A stretch of DNA of 64,000 bases from Chloroflexota bacterium (GCA_021323855.1 JAJPKE010000036.1:1-64000); one strand, 5' to 3'; positions 16,998 through 25,461 are shown, counted from the first letter of the stretch. A program made the numbers and translations. Notes: generated by a model not told the origin, from the sequence alone.

Positions 16998-18956
16998 ATG
17001 GATGCTGACATGATGGGCGACCAGGAACCACTGCCAGAGAATGACACGAGTGTAAATAAACTGGCATCTGAGAAGACACTACATGTCTCAGCCCGACAAT
17101 CTGCATCTGCTGCGCCCGGAGGACGGCGGCAAGGTGTGACCATCGCGCTCAATCGCTTCTTGTCGTCGCCTTCGGTGGCGCTGATCTGGGGCGCGCATGG
17201 CTTGCTCAGCCTGGGCATCGGGCTACTGTTCTTCAGCGAGTTCGGCGCAGCGCTTGGTCCCATTCGCGTCATACTGGGCGTCTGGGTCCTCCTGACTGCT
17301 GGGGCGGCTGCCTGGCGCTGGTATCTTGGCTGGTATCTCGACGGCCAGCGCTCGCTCCCTCTATTATCCGAGTCAGGAATCGGTCTGGTCGCCGGTATTG
17401 TGGTCTTGCTGGGTGGTGGGCTGTCGCTCCTGGCGATCATGTGGGCCGTTGGATTGTTCTGGATTGCCGCCGGACTGCTCGAACTCATCGCCTGGTTTCA
17501 GCGCCCTGGTCCAGCAATCCAGTGGCCCTGGATATCCGGCGTCATCCTGTTTGTTGGGATCGTCTTCTTCACGTTTCCCACGCCGCTGACGCCCATTCTT
17601 ACGCTGTTAGGATGCGCCTGGGCCATCGCGCTTGGCATTATCCATCTCCTGCGCTGGCTCTGGCTCATTCGGCACGCTGGGCATTTGGCATCTCCCGCGC
17701 AACATCCATCTCTGCTGCGCCGGATACTGCTCATAGGCGTGCCAGCCGTGCTGCTGACGGCACCCGTCCTGGGCTATGGACGTGTACTCGCCACCTCCGC
17801 TTCAGAGAATATCCGCCAGGGATCACTCAATGCGTTCTATCAGGTTCCAACGCATCTAGCGCAGGGAGCGCCTGGCAGCATCGTGCGCATCGAGCCACTT
17901 GTGACCCCAGGCGTCACCGGGCGTGGCTGGCGCATCCTCTTTCGCTCGCAGGATCAGCAAGGGCGCATGACGGTCTCCTCCGGCGTGGTCTATGCGCCTG
18001 CCTCTCCGGGCAGTGGTCGCCTTGTGGTAGCCTGGGCGCACGGAACCGTCGGGCTGGCGCCCACCTGCGCCCCCTCGCGTCAGGCCGTTGACCCGGCTAT
18101 CTCACCCTGGCTCAATGACATGCTTGCGCATAACTGGGTCGTCACTGCGCCCGATTATGCGGGCGCTGGCGGCACTGGCGGGCCAGGCGTCACTGAGAAA
18201 TATCTCATCGGAGCCGAGCAAGGGCGCGACCTGCTCAATAGCGTGCGCGCGGCGCGCAACATTCCTGCCGCTGGCGCGGGAACCCGCTTCGCCATCTACG
18301 GTCACTCGCAGGGCGGCAGTGTTGCGCTCTTTGGCGCGGCGCTGGCTTCCACCTATACACCAGAACTCACGCTTGTCGCAGTCGGCGCAGTCTCCGCCGC
18401 CTCCGATGTTGGCGGAGTCCTTCACGAGCAATGGAAATCGTCACTTATCGGCTGGCTGCTCGGTCCGATGGTGGTGTACTCCTGGACTCGCTATTATCCC
18501 AACCTGAGCGCGAGCGCAATTCTCACCGCCGCTGGGCGCAACCAGTATCAGGAGATAGCGACTACCACCTGCCTGAATGACCTCGTGCCCATCCTGGTCA
18601 ACCCGCATATGGGAGCTTTCCTCGCCAAAGATCCCACGACGGACCCGGCCTGGCGTCAGGCGTTTCTCGCTAATCAAGCGCCGCTCGTTCCTAAAGATAT
18701 TCCCGCGTTCATTGGCCACGGCCTCGCCGATCCACTTATCAACCCAGCATTCTCGGCCTGGCTTGTCACACGCTATTGTGCCAACAGCACTGCCATCACA
18801 ACCGATTGGCTTCCAGGCGTCGGACACGGCGACGCCGCGATCAAAGCTGCGCCGCAGTACATCAACTGGCTGGCGGCAATTGCTAGCGGCAAACAGCCAA
18901 CATCAGATTGTGGCAAACCATTGCCGGTCGCGCCTGCGCATCCACTGGCTGCATAA
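16998..18956 (+). CDS. Membrane-anchored lipase/esterase: HdeD-like domain fused to an alpha/beta hydrolase
   Basis: A 652-residue protein in two parts. Residues about 50-265 hold six or seven membrane helices resembling the HdeD/DUF308 family. From about 280 to the end is an alpha/beta-hydrolase of the secretory-lipase (LIP) type, which should face outside. It has an oxyanion-region AWAHGTVG, the nucleophile elbow YGHSQGGS (Ser437), a likely acid in GHGLADPLINP and a catalytic His in PGVGHGDAA. Two Cys (APTCAPS and TTCLNDL) may form a disulfide. The fusion makes the lipase membrane-tethered. The chosen ATG is at 16998. Expected reaction: hydrolysis of acyl esters or triglycerides. Confidence 0.82.
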   Translation: MDADMMGDQEPLPENDTSVNKLASEKTLHVSARQSASAAPGGRRQGVTIALNRFLSSPSVALIWGAHGLLSLGIGLLFFSEFGAALGPIRVILGVWVLLTAGAAAWRWYLGWYLDGQRSLPLLSESGIGLVAGIVVLLGGGLSLLAIMWAVGLFWIAAGLLELIAWFQRPGPAIQWPWISGVILFVGIVFFTFPTPLTPILTLLGCAWAIALGIIHLLRWLWLIRHAGHLASPAQHPSLLRRILLIGVPAVLLTAPVLGYGRVLATSASENIRQGSLNAFYQVPTHLAQGAPGSIVRIEPLVTPGVTGRGWRILFRSQDQQGRMTVSSGVVYAPASPGSGRLVVAWAHGTVGLAPTCAPSRQAVDPAISPWLNDMLAHNWVVTAPDYAGAGGTGGPGVTEKYLIGAEQGRDLLNSVRAARNIPAAGAGTRFAIYGHSQGGSVALFGAALASTYTPELTLVAVGAVSAASDVGGVLHEQWKSSLIGWLLGPMVVYSWTRYYPNLSASAILTAAGRNQYQEIATTTCLNDLVPILVNPHMGAFLAKDPTTDPAWRQAFLANQAPLVPKDIPAFIGHGLADPLINPAFSAWLVTRYCANSTAITTDWLPGVGHGDAAIKAAPQYINWLAAIASGKQPTSDCGKPLPVAPAHPLAA

Positions 18957-19140
18957 GCATCCGTCAGCATCATAGACGAGGGCGTAGACAAGACGCTGGA
19001 ATACAACTTGCACACCTACGAGATGCCTTTCTATCAAACCCATGCCTGGATACACCTAACCTGAACACCAAACTACAAACAATTATTGGGTCTACACAAC
19101 TGGAAGGCGCTATCCAGGACACGTCCAGAGGGAGATCGAG

Positions 19141-19947
19141 ATGCTGGCACGTACGCCAACAATGGCAGAACGTCTGGTCGCTGAAGCGTTGGGCACCTTC
19201 ATCCTGGTATTCGTCGGCTGCGGCGCTGTCAGTCTGACCGCGCTCATACCTTTCAACGGACGCTTTCCGGTGGGAGAAGCGAACTTACTGTTGAGCGCGT
19301 TGGCCTTCGGATTCGCGCTCTTCATCGCCGTTCTCGTCGTGGGCAGGGTCTCTGGCGCGCATGTCAACCCAGCCGTCACGCTTGGCCTGGCGGTGATGGG
19401 CCGCTTCCCCTGGAATGAGGTCGCTTATTACATCGGCGCACAGGTGGCCGGCGCTATCGCTGGCGCGCTCGGCATCGCCGCCATCTATGGCAAATTCGCC
19501 TCCACCTTCGGCCATCTCGGTGCGCCGTCGCTCTCCATCGGCACCAGCGCCTTGCAGGGCATCGTTGCCGAGGCGATTGGGACGGCGATCCTGATGCTGG
19601 CAATCATCGCCACAGCGGTAGACCGGCGCGCGCCCGCTGGGTGGGCAGCGCTGGGCATCGGGTTTGCGCTGGGCGCGGCAATCATGGTTTTGGGGCCAGC
19701 CACCGGCGGCTCGCTCAATCCTGCGCGCGCTTTCGGGCCAGACCTCGTGAACGCTTTCTTCGGCACGCCTACCAACTGGGGCGTGTACATTATCTGTTAT
19801 CTGATTGGCCCGATCATCGGAGCCGGTTGCGCCGCCTATCTCTATAGCTATTTCGCGCATTTGCCACGGCCAGCGCAGGAGCCACAGCGCGCGGACGAGC
19901 CGACGGAGACCACGGAAACGGGCGAGGGCGCAGGCGCTCCGGCATAG
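19141..19947 (+). CDS. Aquaporin / MIP-family channel
   Basis: A 268-residue MIP channel with six membrane helices and both half-helix NPA motifs: HVNPAVTLG in the first half and SLNPARAFG in the second. Small residues around the second NPA and a likely selectivity-filter Arg in NPARAFGPD fit a water-type pore rather than a glycerol facilitator, but this is not certain. A polar Glu/Pro/Thr-rich tail of about 35 residues follows the last helix. ATG at 19141 has GAGGGAGAT upstream. The tRNA-Trp gene follows, with a 27-bp inverted copy of part of that tRNA lying 27 bases after this gene's stop. Confidence 0.92.
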   Translation: MLARTPTMAERLVAEALGTFILVFVGCGAVSLTALIPFNGRFPVGEANLLLSALAFGFALFIAVLVVGRVSGAHVNPAVTLGLAVMGRFPWNEVAYYIGAQVAGAIAGALGIAAIYGKFASTFGHLGAPSLSIGTSALQGIVAEAIGTAILMLAIIATAVDRRAPAGWAALGIGFALGAAIMVLGPATGGSLNPARAFGPDLVNAFFGTPTNWGVYIICYLIGPIIGAGCAAYLYSYFAHLPRPAQEPQRADEPTETTETGEGAGAPA

Positions 19948-19973
19948 GAGTACTACGAGAACACTATGCGCTC

Positions 19974-20000
19974 ACCTGCGGTTTTGGAGACCGCTGCTCT
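19974..20000 (-). repeat. 27-bp inverted duplicate of the tRNA-Trp anticodon region
   Basis: These 27 bases are the exact reverse complement of 20108-20134, covering the 3' side of the D arm, the whole anticodon arm and the first variable-loop bases of tRNA-Trp. The copy sits between the aquaporin stop and the tRNA promoter, so it is outside the tRNA transcript. A plus-strand transcript reading through from the aquaporin gene would be antisense to the tRNA. Confidence 0.9.
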
Positions 20001-20044
20001 AAATAATCAACTCCCGCTCAATATGTGGTAATGGGGGGCGAACC

Positions 20045-20073
20045 TTGACGCAATGCCCCTGGTGGTGTATGCT
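20045..20073 (+). promoter_or_regulatory. Promoter of tRNA-Trp
   Basis: TTGACG (20045-20050) and TATGCT (20068-20073) are spaced by 17 bases, a near-consensus housekeeping promoter. Transcription would start about 7 bases before the mature tRNA 5' end. Confidence 0.75.
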
Positions 20074-20086
20074 GATGGCGTGCCAT

Positions 20087-20160
<74 letters not shown>

Positions 20161-20181
20161 CCTCCCAATTTCGCATCAGGG

Positions 20182-20216
20182 CGCACGCTATTTTCATAGA
20201 TAGCGTGCGTTTTCTC
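20182..20216 (+). terminator. Rho-independent terminator of tRNA-Trp
   Basis: CGCACGCTAT (20182-20191) pairs perfectly with ATAGCGTGCG (20200-20209), followed by TTTTCTC. Confidence 0.88.
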
Positions 20217-20271
20217 TTGCCCCGGCTTCGCCCCAAATTACGAATAGAGGGGGTAGCAATTGTTTATTTAC

Positions 20272-21135
20272 TTAGTCGTTTTCAGGGAACAGCGACGGCT
20301 GGCGCTCTGCCTCGATGCGTTTCTGTTCGCGCTTCTGAAGTTCCCGGATGCTGACTGCTGGCGTCGGCAACTGCTCAGGAACGGTACCGCCTTGTTCGAT
20401 AATGACCTGTCGCACCGCCGCCCCGGTCTGGTAATGTACCTGATTGGCCTTCTCTTTGGAATCCACCGGATCGTTCCGTAATCGCTGCTCCGTCAGACTG
20501 GCGCGGAAGAGGTTCGCCGCTAATTCATCTGGCCCCATCCAATCGAGGATTTGCTGCCCTTTCTTCAGCCCTTTGCGAGTGGCGATGTCGCGCGCCGTCT
20601 CACCGCCATAGAGTCCGCGATAGCCGAAGTCCTGGAAGAAAGCAAAATCCCGACTGGTGATGACACCCGCAGTTGCCGCCGCCTCAGCAAGTGAAAGATT
20701 GCGGTCTGCCATCTGGCCGCGCAGAAAGATTGCCCGCTGCTCAGGCGTCATCCCAGCGAGCAGATCACTCTGGGCGACTTCTTCTAATCGCTCGGTGCCG
20801 ACTTTCGCCAGCCACCGCTTAAATGGTTCGGCTTTGGGGCTGGGAATGCTTTGGATGATCCGCAGCATCGTCTCGGTATCGGCTGCATCGGTGGCGTAGC
20901 TCTTGCCATCAAGGGAGCGCATCTTCAGTTGCAATAATTTTGCGTGCAACTCACTGAACCCCTCATCCTTTGCCAGTCGGCGCTTGAGATCCGACCAGTA
21001 ATTGCGCGGAATCTGAGCATCAGTCAGCACCGCGACTACATCAACCACGCTGAAGTACCAGCGATCATTGACCCACTGCCTCCGGATGAGGCGGCCATCG
21101 CCGTCAAATGGCAGAATTGTCTTGTCGTCGCTCAC
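20272..21135 (-). CDS. DinD-like protein with Bro-N N-terminal domain
   Basis: A 287-residue protein. The N-terminal Bro-N-type domain (about 15-115) has WYFSVVDVVAVLTDAQIP, KMRSLDGKSYATDAADTETML and IPSPKAEPFKRWLAKVG. The C-terminal region matches the DNA-damage-inducible DinD family: TSRDFAFFQDFGYRGLYGG, GLKKGQQILDWMGPDELAANLFRA, then NQVHYQTGAAVRQVI and the Glu/Arg-rich tail. It starts at the GTG at 21135 because AAGGGAGC precedes it and no sensible ATG exists. In E. coli DinD is SOS-induced and affects RecA; a similar damage link here is inferred. It sits between a tRNA and a TnpB element, a typical accessory spot. Paralogue: the broken gene at 12130-12782. Confidence 0.85.
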   Translation of the reverse strand: MSDDKTILPFDGDGRLIRRQWVNDRWYFSVVDVVAVLTDAQIPRNYWSDLKRRLAKDEGFSELHAKLLQLKMRSLDGKSYATDAADTETMLRIIQSIPSPKAEPFKRWLAKVGTERLEEVAQSDLLAGMTPEQRAIFLRGQMADRNLSLAEAAATAGVITSRDFAFFQDFGYRGLYGGETARDIATRKGLKKGQQILDWMGPDELAANLFRASLTEQRLRNDPVDSKEKANQVHYQTGAAVRQVIIEQGGTVPEQLPTPAVSIRELQKREQKRIEAERQPSLFPEND

Positions 21136-21164
21136 AAATTGCTCCCTTCTACTGGTTTTAACAA

Positions 21165-22535
21165 AAATCCGGCTGAAGTCCCCTGCCCTGTAGGCATGGG
21201 GATGAAAGCCGGGTCGTCCAATGGACGACGAAAACTGCCCATAACTGCCGATAAAGGCATAGGACCAACGGTACTCTTGCCGTTTTCTTGCCGCTATGCA
21301 AGAATAAACCACTATGAGCAACAAGGCGACGCACCGCAAAACCTATAATTACAAATTGGAACCAACCCCTGAGCAAGAACAGGCAATGGAAACGGTTCTG
21401 CGGCACTGTCGCACCCTCTACAATATTGCATTGGAACAGCGCAAAACGTGGTGGCAACGCGGACAAGGTATCGGTGCTAGCTACTATCAGCAGCAGAATG
21501 AGTTGCCAGACCTCAAGGAATCGTTTGCTGCGTTCAAGCAAGTGCATAGCTTAGTCTTGCAAGATGTGTTACGCCGACTGGAAAAAGCGTTTGAGAGCTT
21601 TTTCCGCCGCGTGAAGCATGGAGAACAACCCGGCTATCCGCGTTTCCAGGGCAAAGATCGCTATCATTCTTTCACCTACCCCCAATATGGCAACGGCGCG
21701 ACGCTAGACGGCGGATTGCTCAGTCTCTCCAAGCTAGGCCGCGTCAAAATTCGCCTGCATCGGCCCCTGGAAGGCACCCCCAAGACGGTCACGCTGTCCA
21801 AAGAGGCGGATGGCTGGTACGCCTGCATCTCCTGCGAGGGCGTGCCACTACAGCCGCTTCCCAAGACAGGCAAGGTCACTGGCATAGATGTCGGGCTGAA
21901 AGTCTTTTATGTGACAGCGCACAATGAGGTCTGTGAGAACCCGCGCCACTTCAGGAAAGCAGAAGCGGCGTTGCGCCGCAAGCAGCGCAAGCTCGCTCGC
22001 TGTGAAAAGGGCAGTAAGAACCGCGAGCAGGTGAAGGCGCAAGCTGCCAAGCAGCATCAGAAGGTCAAGCGGCAACGCTGCGATTTTCATCACAAAGAGG
22101 CGTTGCACCTCATCCGCCAGTACGACACGATCTATCTCGAAGATTTGCAGGTCGCCAACATGGTGCGCAATCGCCACCTGGCGAAGTCTATCAGTGATGC
22201 TGGGTGGGCACAGTTCCGCTCCATACTCGAGTACAAGGCAGCATGGGCCGGTAAGCGAGTGGTCGCGGTTCCTCCACACTATACCAGCCAGGTCTGTAGC
22301 CGGTGTGGCGCCTATGTCCAGAAAAGTCTCAGTGTGCGGACCCACGTGTGTCCAGAATGTGGCTTGGTGCTGGACCGCGACCACAACGGCGCTATCAACG
22401 TGTTGCAAGCAGGTCTGCAACAAGATGAACAAGCCCAGGCAGAACAGGTGGGGGCACCGCCTTCGGGGGGTAACGTAGCGGGGTGCCGCAGGCGTTCTCC
22501 GAGAAGCCCCGTGCTTTAGCACTGGGGAGCATGTC
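21165..22535 (+). mobile_element. IS200/IS605-group element carrying only TnpB
   Basis: The tnpB gene is bracketed by two related imperfect palindromes. The left one is at 21179-21202 (TCCCCTGCC with GGCATGGGGA). The right one is at 22507-22527 (CCCCGTGCT with AGCACTGGGG). Paired subterminal hairpins of this kind are the ends of IS200/IS605 elements, which have no terminal inverted repeats. No Y1 transposase (tnpA) is present, so movement would need one in trans. The outermost bases are approximate. Confidence 0.75.
21314..22519 (+). CDS. tnpB: TnpB, RNA-guided nuclease of an IS605-type element
   Basis: A 401-residue TnpB. The N-terminal helical/WED-like part starts YNYKLEPTPEQEQAM. The RuvC nuclease acidic triad is intact: Asp192 in GIDVGL, Glu276 in YLEDLQVANM and Asp356 in DRDHNGAINVLQ. 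The zinc finger has Cys328, 331, 346 and 349 (CSRCG and CPECG). A basic segment of about 35 residues (212-255) follows RuvC-I. Everything needed for omega-RNA-guided DNA cleavage appears to be present. TnpB is the family ancestor of Cas12. SD is weak. The frame runs into the right-end hairpin, as expected when the 3' end of the gene also encodes the guide RNA. Confidence 0.9.
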   Translation: MSNKATHRKTYNYKLEPTPEQEQAMETVLRHCRTLYNIALEQRKTWWQRGQGIGASYYQQQNELPDLKESFAAFKQVHSLVLQDVLRRLEKAFESFFRRVKHGEQPGYPRFQGKDRYHSFTYPQYGNGATLDGGLLSLSKLGRVKIRLHRPLEGTPKTVTLSKEADGWYACISCEGVPLQPLPKTGKVTGIDVGLKVFYVTAHNEVCENPRHFRKAEAALRRKQRKLARCEKGSKNREQVKAQAAKQHQKVKRQRCDFHHKEALHLIRQYDTIYLEDLQVANMVRNRHLAKSISDAGWAQFRSILEYKAAWAGKRVVAVPPHYTSQVCSRCGAYVQKSLSVRTHVCPECGLVLDRDHNGAINVLQAGLQQDEQAQAEQVGAPPSGGNVAGCRRRSPRSPVL

Positions 22536-22550
22536 ACCAAGTAAGGTCAT
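22430..22550 (+). ncRNA. Candidate omega (right-end) guide RNA of TnpB
   Basis: In this family the guide RNA overlaps the 3' end of tnpB and ends with a short guide copied from DNA past the right end. Here the last 90 bases of tnpB are G/C-rich and self-complementary: GGGGGCACCGCC near 22450 with GGGGTGCCGC near 22480, then the right-end hairpin at 22507-22527. The guide would begin near 22530. Boundaries are inferred from family behaviour. Confidence 0.35.
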
Positions 22551-22625
22551 TATGCCTCAAAAGCCCGTTGAGAACAAGTGTTCCATCCTATAATCCCATT
22601 CAGCCAATATCACCTTGAGGCATCG

Positions 22626-22853
22626 TTAGTGTGTGGCAAAGACCTGGGGTTCGGGTAGTGGTATGCCATCTTGCTGTGCCCACATGATGAGAGATTCGAT
22701 CAAATCCTCTCCTTGCTTGACCGCCTCTTCATAAGTATCGCCATGTGTGAGATTGCCCGGAAACTCCGGGATAGAGACTATAAACGCCTGATCTTCATCT
22801 GACCACTGGATAATCATTGAGTAGTGCAAATGCTGCTTCTGCGTGCTGCTCAC
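22626..22853 (-). CDS. hicB: HicB antitoxin
   Basis: A 75-residue short HicB: LHYSMIIQWSDEDQAFIVSIPEFPG then THGDTYEEAVKQGEDLIESLI. This is the partial RNase-H-like fold that caps and neutralises HicA. There is no C-terminal DNA-binding domain, so autoregulation would need another mechanism. It overlaps hicA by 4 bases (ATGA), giving toxin-first order as in E. coli hicAB. The sequence closely resembles the HicB-like gene at 5988-6197. Confidence 0.88.
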   Translation of the reverse strand: MSSTQKQHLHYSMIIQWSDEDQAFIVSIPEFPGNLTHGDTYEEAVKQGEDLIESLIMWAQQDGIPLPEPQVFATH

Positions 22854-23065
22854 GGTTGCCTCCTCTTTGCCTCGCGGACCTGCTCAATTGCTTGACGCAC
22901 TTCGCGTTCCTGGTATGGTTTCGCGTCATCTTTCGAGTGCCCAGCTATCGAAACATGACCTGGATAGAGTGGGTGAACCCAACGCCGGTGGCTGCCCTTC
23001 CCAGGTTGTCGTGTAAAGCCTTCTTTGCTCAGCTCTGCTTCGAGTTCACGCAATTTTCTTGGCAT
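22850..23065 (-). CDS. hicA: HicA-type mRNA interferase toxin
   Basis: A 71-residue dsRBD-like HicA toxin: MPRKLRELEAELSKEGF, GKGSHRRWVHP with the catalytic His in G-S-H, then GHVSIAGHSKDDAKPYQEREVRQ and a basic tail. It would cleave mRNA unless bound by HicB. I start at ATG 23065 because GGAGGT precedes it; the frame is open up to 23188 but that extension lacks an SD. All key residues are present, in contrast to the broken copy at 5777-5991. Confidence 0.88.
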   Translation of the reverse strand: MPRKLRELEAELSKEGFTRQPGKGSHRRWVHPLYPGHVSIAGHSKDDAKPYQEREVRQAIEQVREAKRRQP

Positions 23066-23178
23066 GTCACCTCCACGGCACTCCCATGTTAGCATATCCT
23101 TGTTCATTAGGTGGCATTTCTGCGGTTTGCTCACTTTGTGTCTATATATCCTACTATCGCTGAGAGCGTAGGAGGAAT

Positions 23179-23207
23179 GCGGCTGCAACTCAACGAATTG
23201 CAGCCGC
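23179..23207. repeat. Perfect 10-bp hairpin upstream of hicA
   Basis: GCGGCTGCAA (23179-23188) pairs with TTGCAGCCGC (23198-23207). It lacks a U-tract. It lies in the region where the hicAB promoter should be, so an operator or a leftover terminator are both possible. Confidence 0.5.
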
Positions 23208-23238
23208 TATGCTAGGATAAACAGACCAGCCACGCTCT

Positions 23239-23409
23239 CTACCCCCAGATCGGTTGGTAGGTGAGGATGAGCGCCCCCGTTCTGGTTGTGCCGGAACTGG
23301 CAAGGTGCAAGTGATTGAGACTATCCCCAGCCTTGAACAGTTGCTCTCCACCGCTGACCAGGATGGGATACACCACCAGTATCAACTCGTCCAACAGGTC
23401 CAGGCACGC
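23239..23409 (-). pseudogene. 3' fragment of a dihydrofolate-reductase-like (RibD_C) gene
   Basis: The last about 55 codons read LLDELILVVYPILVSGGEQLF, a short loop, LHLASSGTTRTGALILTYQP and stop. This matches the C-terminal end of RibD_C/DHFR-family reductases (D-E-L-x-L-x-x-Y-P-V, G-x-x-L-F, T-x-x-T-G-A-x-x-L-x-Y). The N-terminal two thirds with the NADPH site are missing, and upstream codons in the same frame (to 23505) do not fit the family. A truncated, non-functional remnant. Confidence 0.6.
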
Positions 23410-23473
23410 CGGGCAGACAAGACTTCTTCTATCTTGCGCTTTTTCTTTATCAGCAATGGTCCAGAAAGAAGGT

Positions 23474-23500
23474 GGCCTGTGGCTAATACTGCCACAGGCC
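23474..23500 (-). terminator. Perfect 10-bp terminator-like hairpin
   Basis: GGCCTGTGGC (23474-23483) pairs with GCCACAGGCC (23491-23500) over a 7-base loop. Read on the minus strand it follows the gene ending at 23535 and is followed by a T-rich stretch (CTTCTTTCT). Confidence 0.65.
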
Positions 23501-23534
23501 CTCAAATGAGAGGACTATTATGTTCGCAGACAGA

Positions 23535-23882
23535 TCACACATCGGTCTGAGGAGGCCTAGCGTAAGGACGAACGAACGCGAGCAGGGTGGCACCTACCGC
23601 TAGAGCTGCGGGTGGTAGCAAAAATAGCACAAAACTGATCACCGCAATCACAGCGAAGACCAGCGTTGCCAGTGCCAATAATAGTCTTCCTGGAAGAAAA
23701 TCGAACACCCCATCAGCCGTGACACCCAGGGCAATACTAAGGAGTATCACCCCAAAACCAATAAGATCACGTTGCACGCTATCTGGCTCAATGAAGCCAC
23801 CAAAGTAAGTAAAAGCTGCAACAGTGCCAGCCAGAATAATAGCCAGCCACCCAAGTAAGAGTTCAACGCAGTTCAGACCCAT
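23535..23882 (-). CDS. Small four-span membrane protein
   Basis: A 115-residue hydrophobic protein with four segments: about 5-28, 38-58, 62-85 and 86-108. A short acidic loop (GGFIEPDSVQRD) follows the first, and the tail is polar. ATG 23882 has AGAGAGGA upstream. It resembles no family I can name. A perfect hairpin follows as terminator. Just upstream on the same strand a 62-codon start-less open frame (RGGPLVQPFRLRIDTLTY onward, stop at 23863) overlaps its first codons and may be a gene remnant. Confidence 0.65.
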   Translation of the reverse strand: MGLNCVELLLGWLAIILAGTVAAFTYFGGFIEPDSVQRDLIGFGVILLSIALGVTADGVFDFLPGRLLLALATLVFAVIAVISFVLFLLPPAALAVGATLLAFVRPYARPPQTDV

Positions 23883-24384
23883 GTTCGCTGTCCTCTCTCG
23901 AAGTGGCGCGCTTCTTCATCATGGCAACAATCTCTTTGGCCCATTGCTTCGACTTCACTGTGCCAAACCATCTGGTCCACCGAAGGCAATAGGTGAGTGT
24001 ATCAATGCGCAGGCGGAACGGCTGAACAAGCGGACCACCTCGCTAGACTGACCATTTCCCCAAATGAATTCTGCTTCTATAAGCTACTTCCACCCAACCC
24101 CAACGCATAAATTCGCTATATCCAAAGATGTCTTATTCTACCTGATATTTGCCAAAATATCAGTGTTGGTTGCACATACGAGGCTGCCCAGGCGCGTGGT
24201 AGACTGAGCCAGGGCAGTTGGCATCACCAGCGGGGATATAAGGCAAACAATGAACTATCCATACACCGAGATACGCGAGAGCAGACTATACTTCACTGGC
24301 AACCGCGTGCCAGCCTCGTGAATTCACCTGCCCTCAAACAGGAAAACCAAACTTAGTTGACATTGCTTGGCAGGAGGATAGTCT
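23883..24384. other. AT-richer intergenic region
   Basis: About 500 bases between divergent genes. Apart from the start-less minus-strand frame near 23863-24050 (see the preceding entry), I see only a perfect 8-bp dyad, TGATATTT/AAATATCA, at 24143-24161. Its composition and many short stop-riddled frames suggest eroded accessory DNA. The SD of the next gene (AGGAGG, 24372-24377) closes it. Confidence 0.4.
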
Positions 24385-24387
24385 GTG

Positions 24388-25461
24388 ATGGCAATCTGGC
24401 ATAATCCTGGTCCTGGATGGCAGATACTTACTCCCACTGGTTTCCCGGACGAAGCAACACTTCATACGCTTGTCGAGCAGGCTCCTCAGATGTTGCCTTT
24501 GGCTGGTTCTCCACACCTGACAGTAGTTGGCCGTGAGGTATTGCTTGGCAATGGTTACGCTGACTTGCTTGCGCTTGAGCCGACAGGGCAAGTTGCAATT
24601 GTTGAAATCAAACTTGCCAAGAATGCAGAAGCACGGCGAGCTGTTATTGGTCAAATCCTGGGATATGCAGCCTATTTGCAAGGAGCGACGTTTGAACAAT
24701 TTGAGCAGGTGATTTTAGCTCATCACCTGCAAAAACGCGGATTTGTAAACCTTGCCGATGCTGTAGCTTCCGAAGATCAGGAAAACTCGTTTGATGCTGC
24801 AAGTTTCGCGGATGGAGTGGCGCGAAGTCTTAGGGATGGTCGTTTTCGCCTCGTTATCGTACTGGATTCTGCCCCAAGCGAACTTGTTCGGATTGCAACA
24901 TTTTTGGAATCTAGCACTGATAAGCTGGTTATTGATTTGATTACGGTATCATCCTACGATGTGGGCGGAACACGTCTCCTGGTGCCGCAACGTGTGGAAG
25001 GTGAACAAGAGAGGGCTATGAATGACTCTCTCCCTACTCCACATAAGATTGCTCAGGGAAAGCTGGCAAGTGGTGCAGATGATTTTGTTGCGTCAATTGC
25101 TCAAGCGCCAGAAGAAAAGCGGCCGGTACTTGAAAAGCTGGCGGTATGGGCGGATACTCTTGAAAAACAAGGATTGGCGCGCTTGAGTACCTATCACGGC
25201 ACATCAGGAATGACTACGCTGCTGCCTCGCCTTTTCGTTGGCGATGTGGGCCTGGTGACTATCTATAATGGCGCTAGCGGTCCGCTTCAATTTTGGCGCA
25301 GTGTTTTCGAGAAACGAGCGCCAGATAGCATCGCAGCAGTAGAACAAATCACTGGCAAGAACATGAAACAAGGGAGTACGACGCTTGCCATTTCCGATGA
25401 ATTACTGAGCGTGCTTACGGAGGCATACCGGCAGGCAGCGAAAGTGATAGCAGCAAAATGA
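24388..25461 (+). CDS. PD-(D/E)xK-like nuclease domain protein (NucS/DUF91-like)
   Basis: A 357-residue protein. The N-terminal domain (about 1-170) carries a nuclease-like core: GYADLLAL (Asp59), then VAIVEIKL (Glu73, Lys75) and Gln89 in RAVIGQILGYAAYL. This is the D...E-x-K...Q layout of NucS/DUF91 and related restriction-endonuclease-fold proteins. The C-terminal half has no recognisable motif. Start: ATG 24388, or GTG 24385; AGGAGG at 24372-24377 serves both. It overlaps the next gene by 4 bases (ATGA). It is clearly less GC-rich than the two genes that follow, suggesting separate origin. A DNA-repair or defence role is possible but not shown. Confidence 0.75.
   Translation: MAIWHNPGPGWQILTPTGFPDEATLHTLVEQAPQMLPLAGSPHLTVVGREVLLGNGYADLLALEPTGQVAIVEIKLAKNAEARRAVIGQILGYAAYLQGATFEQFEQVILAHHLQKRGFVNLADAVASEDQENSFDAASFADGVARSLRDGRFRLVIVLDSAPSELVRIATFLESSTDKLVIDLITVSSYDVGGTRLLVPQRVEGEQERAMNDSLPTPHKIAQGKLASGADDFVASIAQAPEEKRPVLEKLAVWADTLEKQGLARLSTYHGTSGMTTLLPRLFVGDVGLVTIYNGASGPLQFWRSVFEKRAPDSIAAVEQITGKNMKQGSTTLAISDELLSVLTEAYRQAAKVIAAK

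Noticed and set aside
23883-24060. Start-less minus-strand frame before the small membrane gene
   Set aside because: It begins after a stop without a plausible start codon until its last few residues; recorded only as a possible remnant.
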